DNA of 64,000 nucleotides from Raphanus sativus (taxonomy: Eukaryota; Streptophyta; Magnoliopsida; Brassicales; Brassicaceae), in assembly GCF_000801105.2 (NCBI RefSeq), contig NC_079518.1, positions 9,308,106 to 9,372,105 on the forward strand, given 5' to 3'. How positions within the stretch are numbered: the first letter of the stretch is position 1; every line of letters starts with the position of its first letter. The translations under genes and the position numbers were made by a program. Of the stretch, positions 59,014 to 64,000 are shown one piece after another. Below the pieces are notes generated by a model. That model searched no databases, was not told where the DNA came from, and saw only the letters and a program-made list of their open reading frames with translations.

Positions 59014-60345
59014 ATGAAACTCGCAGGTCTGAAATCGATCGAGAACGCACACGAAGACTCCGTCTGGGCGGCGGCTTGGGTTCCGGCGACTGAGGACCGT
59101 CCGTCGTTGCTTCTGACTGGCTCTCTCGACGAAACGGTGAAGCTATGGCGAGCTGACGAGCTGGATCTTGTCCGTACCAATACGGGACACTCCCTGGGAG
59201 TAGCAGCTGTGGCGGCGCATCCTTCGGGGATAATCGCGGCGTCTTCTTCGCTTGATAGCTTCGTTCGTGTCTTTGATGTTGACACTAATGCTACTATTGC
59301 TGTTCTTGAATCTCCTCCTTCTGAGGTTTGGGGGATGCAGTTTGAACCTATGGTATAATAGACTTTACTCTCTTATCAGATGATATCCGGTTATGTATTG
59401 TACCGTTGGTTTAGCTTCCTTTTACTGAACCAATGTAATATATATAGAAAACCATGTAACAAACTCTTACTAAAAAAGCTTTAATTGAAAACATTTTACT
59501 GAACCAATGTAATATATATAGAAAACCATGTAACAAACTCTTACTAAAAAAGCTTTAATTGAAAACATTCAATATCTCTGAATCAGTTCTTGACCTGATC
59601 TTTACTGTCGAGTAGTGCTTAGAAACTATTTGGAATGTGTAGGGGAAGATCAGATAGGAACTGTTTTGGTTGAGCTTTTAGTTGCTAAGTGCTAACATAT
59701 TCATTCACATGTTCCAAGGGTACAGTCCTTGCTGTTGCAGGTGGAAGTAGTGCCTCGGTGAAGCTTTGGGACACTGCCAGCTGGAGAATACTCTCGACTC
59801 TATCAATCCCACGTCCAGAAGCGCCGAAACCTTCTGACAAAACCAGCAGCAAGAAATTCGTTCTCTCCGTGGCTTGGTCTCCTAACGGGAAACGCCTTGC
59901 TTGTGGTTCGATGGATGGCACCATCTGCGTCTTTGATGTTGAACGCTCCAAGCTTCTTCACCAGCTAGAAGGTCACAACATGCCTGTAAGGTCGCTTGTG
60001 TTCTCCCCTGTAGACCCGAGAGTCCTCTTCTCAGGATCTGATGATGGGCATGTGAACATGCACGACGCAGAAGGGAAAACGCTGGTGGGGTCCATGTCGG
60101 GGCACACGAGCTGGGTGCTGAGCGTTGATGCTAGCCCAGATGGCGGAGCTATAGCAACGGGGTCCAGCGACAGAACTGTGAGGCTATGGGATCTTAAGAT
60201 GAGAGCGGCTGTTCAGACAATGAGTAACCACAATGATCAGGTTTGGTCTGTAGCGTTTAGACCACCTGGTGGAACTGGTGTCCGTGCTGGTCGTCTCGCT
60301 AGTGTCTCTGATGACAAGAGTGTATCTCTGTATGATTACTCATGA
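59014..60345 (+). CDS. VIP3: VIP3 / Ski8-type WD40 protein
   Basis: Two exons, 59014-59352 and 59719-60345, join to 321 aa, the known length of Arabidopsis VIP3 (At4g29830, from memory). WD40 repeats run through the protein with typical ends (VKLWRA, VRVFDVD, VKLWDT, ICVFDVE, VNMHDAE, VRLWDLK, VSLYDYS), consistent with a seven-bladed propeller. VIP3 is a subunit of the Paf1 transcription complex and of the Ski exosome-helper complex; in Arabidopsis it is needed for FLC expression and normal flowering time. The intron contains a 74-bp tandem duplication. A partial copy of the promoter and first codons lies 155-370 bp upstream. It converges on threonine synthase with 167 bp between stop codons. 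Confidence 0.95.
59421..59568 (+). repeat. 74-bp tandem duplication in the VIP3 intron
   Basis: Copies 59421-59494 and 59495-59568 appear identical by eye (tttactgaaccaatgtaata ... gaaaacat). They lie within the intron and leave the splice sites untouched. Confidence 0.93.
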
Positions 60346-60512
60346 AAAGAAAAAAAAAACCTTTGTGATGCATCCTCCAATACTAGTTTACGAGGATTCA
60401 CTAGTTGTAACGATGTACTCTTGCAACAGCTACTTGTTTGTTCAAACTTAAAGTTAGAACTTATTACAAAACTGAGAAACAGATAAAGATAACACAAAGA
60501 GGAGTCTGATTC

Positions 60513-62165
<1,653 letters not shown>

Positions 62166-62420
62166 TTAAATTCAGATAAATCTTGGTTATACTAAACCGG
62201 TTTTGAACCGGGTATTAGGTTTTCTTAAATCTAACACATGGGCGTAGCGATCCTTGGGCCCATGAACCCATTCAAATATGAGTCCACATCTCTCATTTGT
62301 CACGTTTCAGGTGAATTAAGTGCATATTATAAGGTAGATCCATTTGACCAAACAAGAAAACAAAATTAAATTGGAAGATGTATTTTTATCGGTCACGTTT
62401 ATGAAAGATATATCCATCAT

Positions 62421-63272
62421 CAGGGCCGGCTCTGAACAATGCCTAATGAAACATTTGCAACAGGCCCTCGAAAATTTTGAAGAAAATTACATAGATATAA
62501 GCCCCCAAAATTTTTTTAGGCCCCCAAAATTTTTATTTACATAGACAGTGTAACCTAGGTTGCACGGAAGCTTCATCGGATGTCCGCTTCCCGCTTCGAA
62601 ATCGGAATCGGAATCGGAATCTTGTGGAAGCTTACGGAATCTCGCTTCCAAAACGTTTCCAAAATATTCTTTTTAAAAACACGTTGAAAGCTTACGATTC
62701 CATTTTGGAATCACGCTTCCATTCTATTTTAAAATCCATTGTCATGGTTCATAAAAATATAAAATCATAGTTTTTAATTAATATAAAATCTAAATTTTAA
62801 TAGTAATAAATTAAAGAGAATAGAAATATACAAATATTAAAACTAATACTATAAATTATCTTTATGCATTAATGTTTTTATTAAAGATATAGCACATATT
62901 CAAATATATTATGTCAATAAATTTATGAAGTTTTAAAATAATTAATATCATAATTTATTTTAAACTTAATTTATGTGTATTTTTATAGTTTTAATATGAA
63001 ATCATTTCAAAATTATTATAAATTAATAAATGCTTTATTTTAAGTTTAAATCATATGATTTTTAGTCTTAAATTATATAAATATTTCTTATATATTTAAT
63101 ATATATACATATATATGTATATATAAATATACGCTTCCAACACGTACCCGCTTCCTAAATTTTTTGAAAATTTTGCTTCTGCGCTTCCATACGCTTCCGC
63201 TTCCACGTACCCGCTTCCGTTTCCATGTAACGTAGAGTGTAACAGACCCCCAAAATCTCAAGGCCGGCACTG
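62421..63272. mobile_element. hAT-like element (outer), interrupted
   Basis: The ends CAGGGCCGGCTCTG and, inverted, CAGTGCCGGCCTTG are imperfect terminal inverted repeats. An 8-bp duplication flanks it: tccatcat at 62413-62420 and tccatcgt at 63273-63280 (7 of 8). Excluding the nested element, only about 160 bp remain, so it is non-autonomous. Confidence 0.8.
62555..63235. mobile_element. hAT-like element nested inside the outer one
   Basis: Flanked by a perfect 8-bp duplication agtgtaac (62547-62554 and 63236-63243). The termini CTAGGTTGCACGGAAGC and, inverted, CTACGTTACATGGAAAC are similar. Subterminal arrays of 'cgcttcc/ggaagcg' occur at both sides. 681 bp, no coding capacity. Confidence 0.85.
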
Positions 63273-63280
63273 TCCATCGT

Positions 63281-64000
63281 CTAGCTTTTAAATAAAATTT
63301 GAACTTTTCAGCGTGATTTTACGATCACTGTTGACCATTTTAGCATGGAAAAAACCAGCATCAAGACTCTAATCTATGGAACGTGTCGTTATCTTATTTT
63401 AGAAACTGCTCGGTGATCAAAGAAGAAAGAATTACACTACGGGTCACTTTCTATATTTATAATTACATCATAAGACAGTTTGTACTATCAAAACACTTAA
63501 TATATTTTATTGATACAGTATATATGAATTTGAAGCATTTAAGTTTTAAAAATGAAATTTATTTTATGTAAGAAAATTTGTAATAATTTCAAAATTTTAA
63601 AGTATCTTATTTTTTATAATTTATAGATATTTTATTATTTATAATTTAGTATGATACTTAAAATAAAACAATTTAAAAACATGGTAATGTTTTTTATATT
63701 TAAAAAATCACTATATTTTAATAAATTTTAATGGTATTTTTTCAATATTTTATTGCTATTTATTTTATTATTTTAAAACAATGTATTGATTAGTTTATAA
63801 AAAAAACAAGAATACAGCAATATCGAAAACTAAAAACTAAAAACCAAAAATTTAAAATCAAAAATAAAAACCAAAAATCAAAGACCAAAATCTAAAATCA
63901 AAATCTAAAAACCAAAACTAAAACTAAAAATTAATAGAAATTACAATCATCATCTACCTCAATCATTAGACCATCCGCAATGCGGATTGTAAAAGAGTTT
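63281..64000. other. AT-rich end of window, possible MITE edge
   Basis: No gene is seen. At about 63969 'ttagaccatccgcaatg' resembles a Tourist-type MITE terminus after TTA, but the element would leave the window. A run of 'aaaaaccaaaa' phrases occupies 63825-63935. Confidence 0.35.

Overview
This window is plant nuclear DNA, almost certainly Brassicaceae and probably tribe Brassiceae (Brassica or a close relative). The genes have short GT-AG introns and AT-rich intergenic DNA. Their order (saposin-domain ER protein, LPXA, FANCE, tandem NPP phosphodiesterases, OST5/TMEM258, and VIP3 followed by threonine synthase) resembles, from memory, a stretch of Arabidopsis chromosome 4 around At4g29520 to At4g29840. 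Two Kunitz-type genes resemble the Brassica water-soluble chlorophyll proteins. About half of the window is transposon-derived. One 100-base N run marks an assembly gap.

Layout. 0.2-8.6 kb is a compact gene block: saposin-B protein (-), LPXA (+, ten exons), FANCE-like (-) and the first NPP (+). 8.9-26.4 kb holds two near-identical NPP paralogues (-) in a segmental tandem duplication. The copies have since been split differently by transposons: a Mutator-like composite with glycine-rich coding remnants entered one, and a Helitron entered the other. Helitrons, satellites and the gap fill the space between them. 26.4-37.9 kb has promoter duplicates, Helitrons, a fold-back repeat, a three-exon BAHD acyltransferase carrying a Helitron in its second intron, and a SINE with a perfect target-site duplication. 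38.0-43.9 kb is a tiny OST5/TMEM258 gene with an intact, young Ty3/gypsy retrotransposon in an intron, antisense to the gene. 44-51 kb is satellite and Helitron territory. 51.2-53.0 kb holds a truncated and an intact WSCP-like gene. 54.6-57.1 kb is a USP plus U-box E3 gene without a kinase domain. 57.6-58.4 kb is a tandem duplication with a palindromic MITE in one copy. 58.6-62.1 kb holds VIP3, with a duplicated 5' end, convergent with threonine synthase. 62.4-63.3 kb is a hAT-like element nested inside another.

The genes are not one pathway. They cover housekeeping roles: mitochondrial lipid A-type acyl transfer, N-glycosylation, Paf1/Ski complex, threonine synthesis and DNA cross-link repair. 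They also include fast-changing families: NPP, BAHD, WSCP/Kunitz and U-box. I found no convincing new enzymatic system. The most informative signals are structural: several insertions can be dated or verified because a duplicated copy keeps the empty site, two genes tolerate large intronic transposons, and VIP3 gained a duplicated leader with a short upstream ORF. All exon models were built by eye from splice signals and reading-frame continuity, and every intact model closes in frame.
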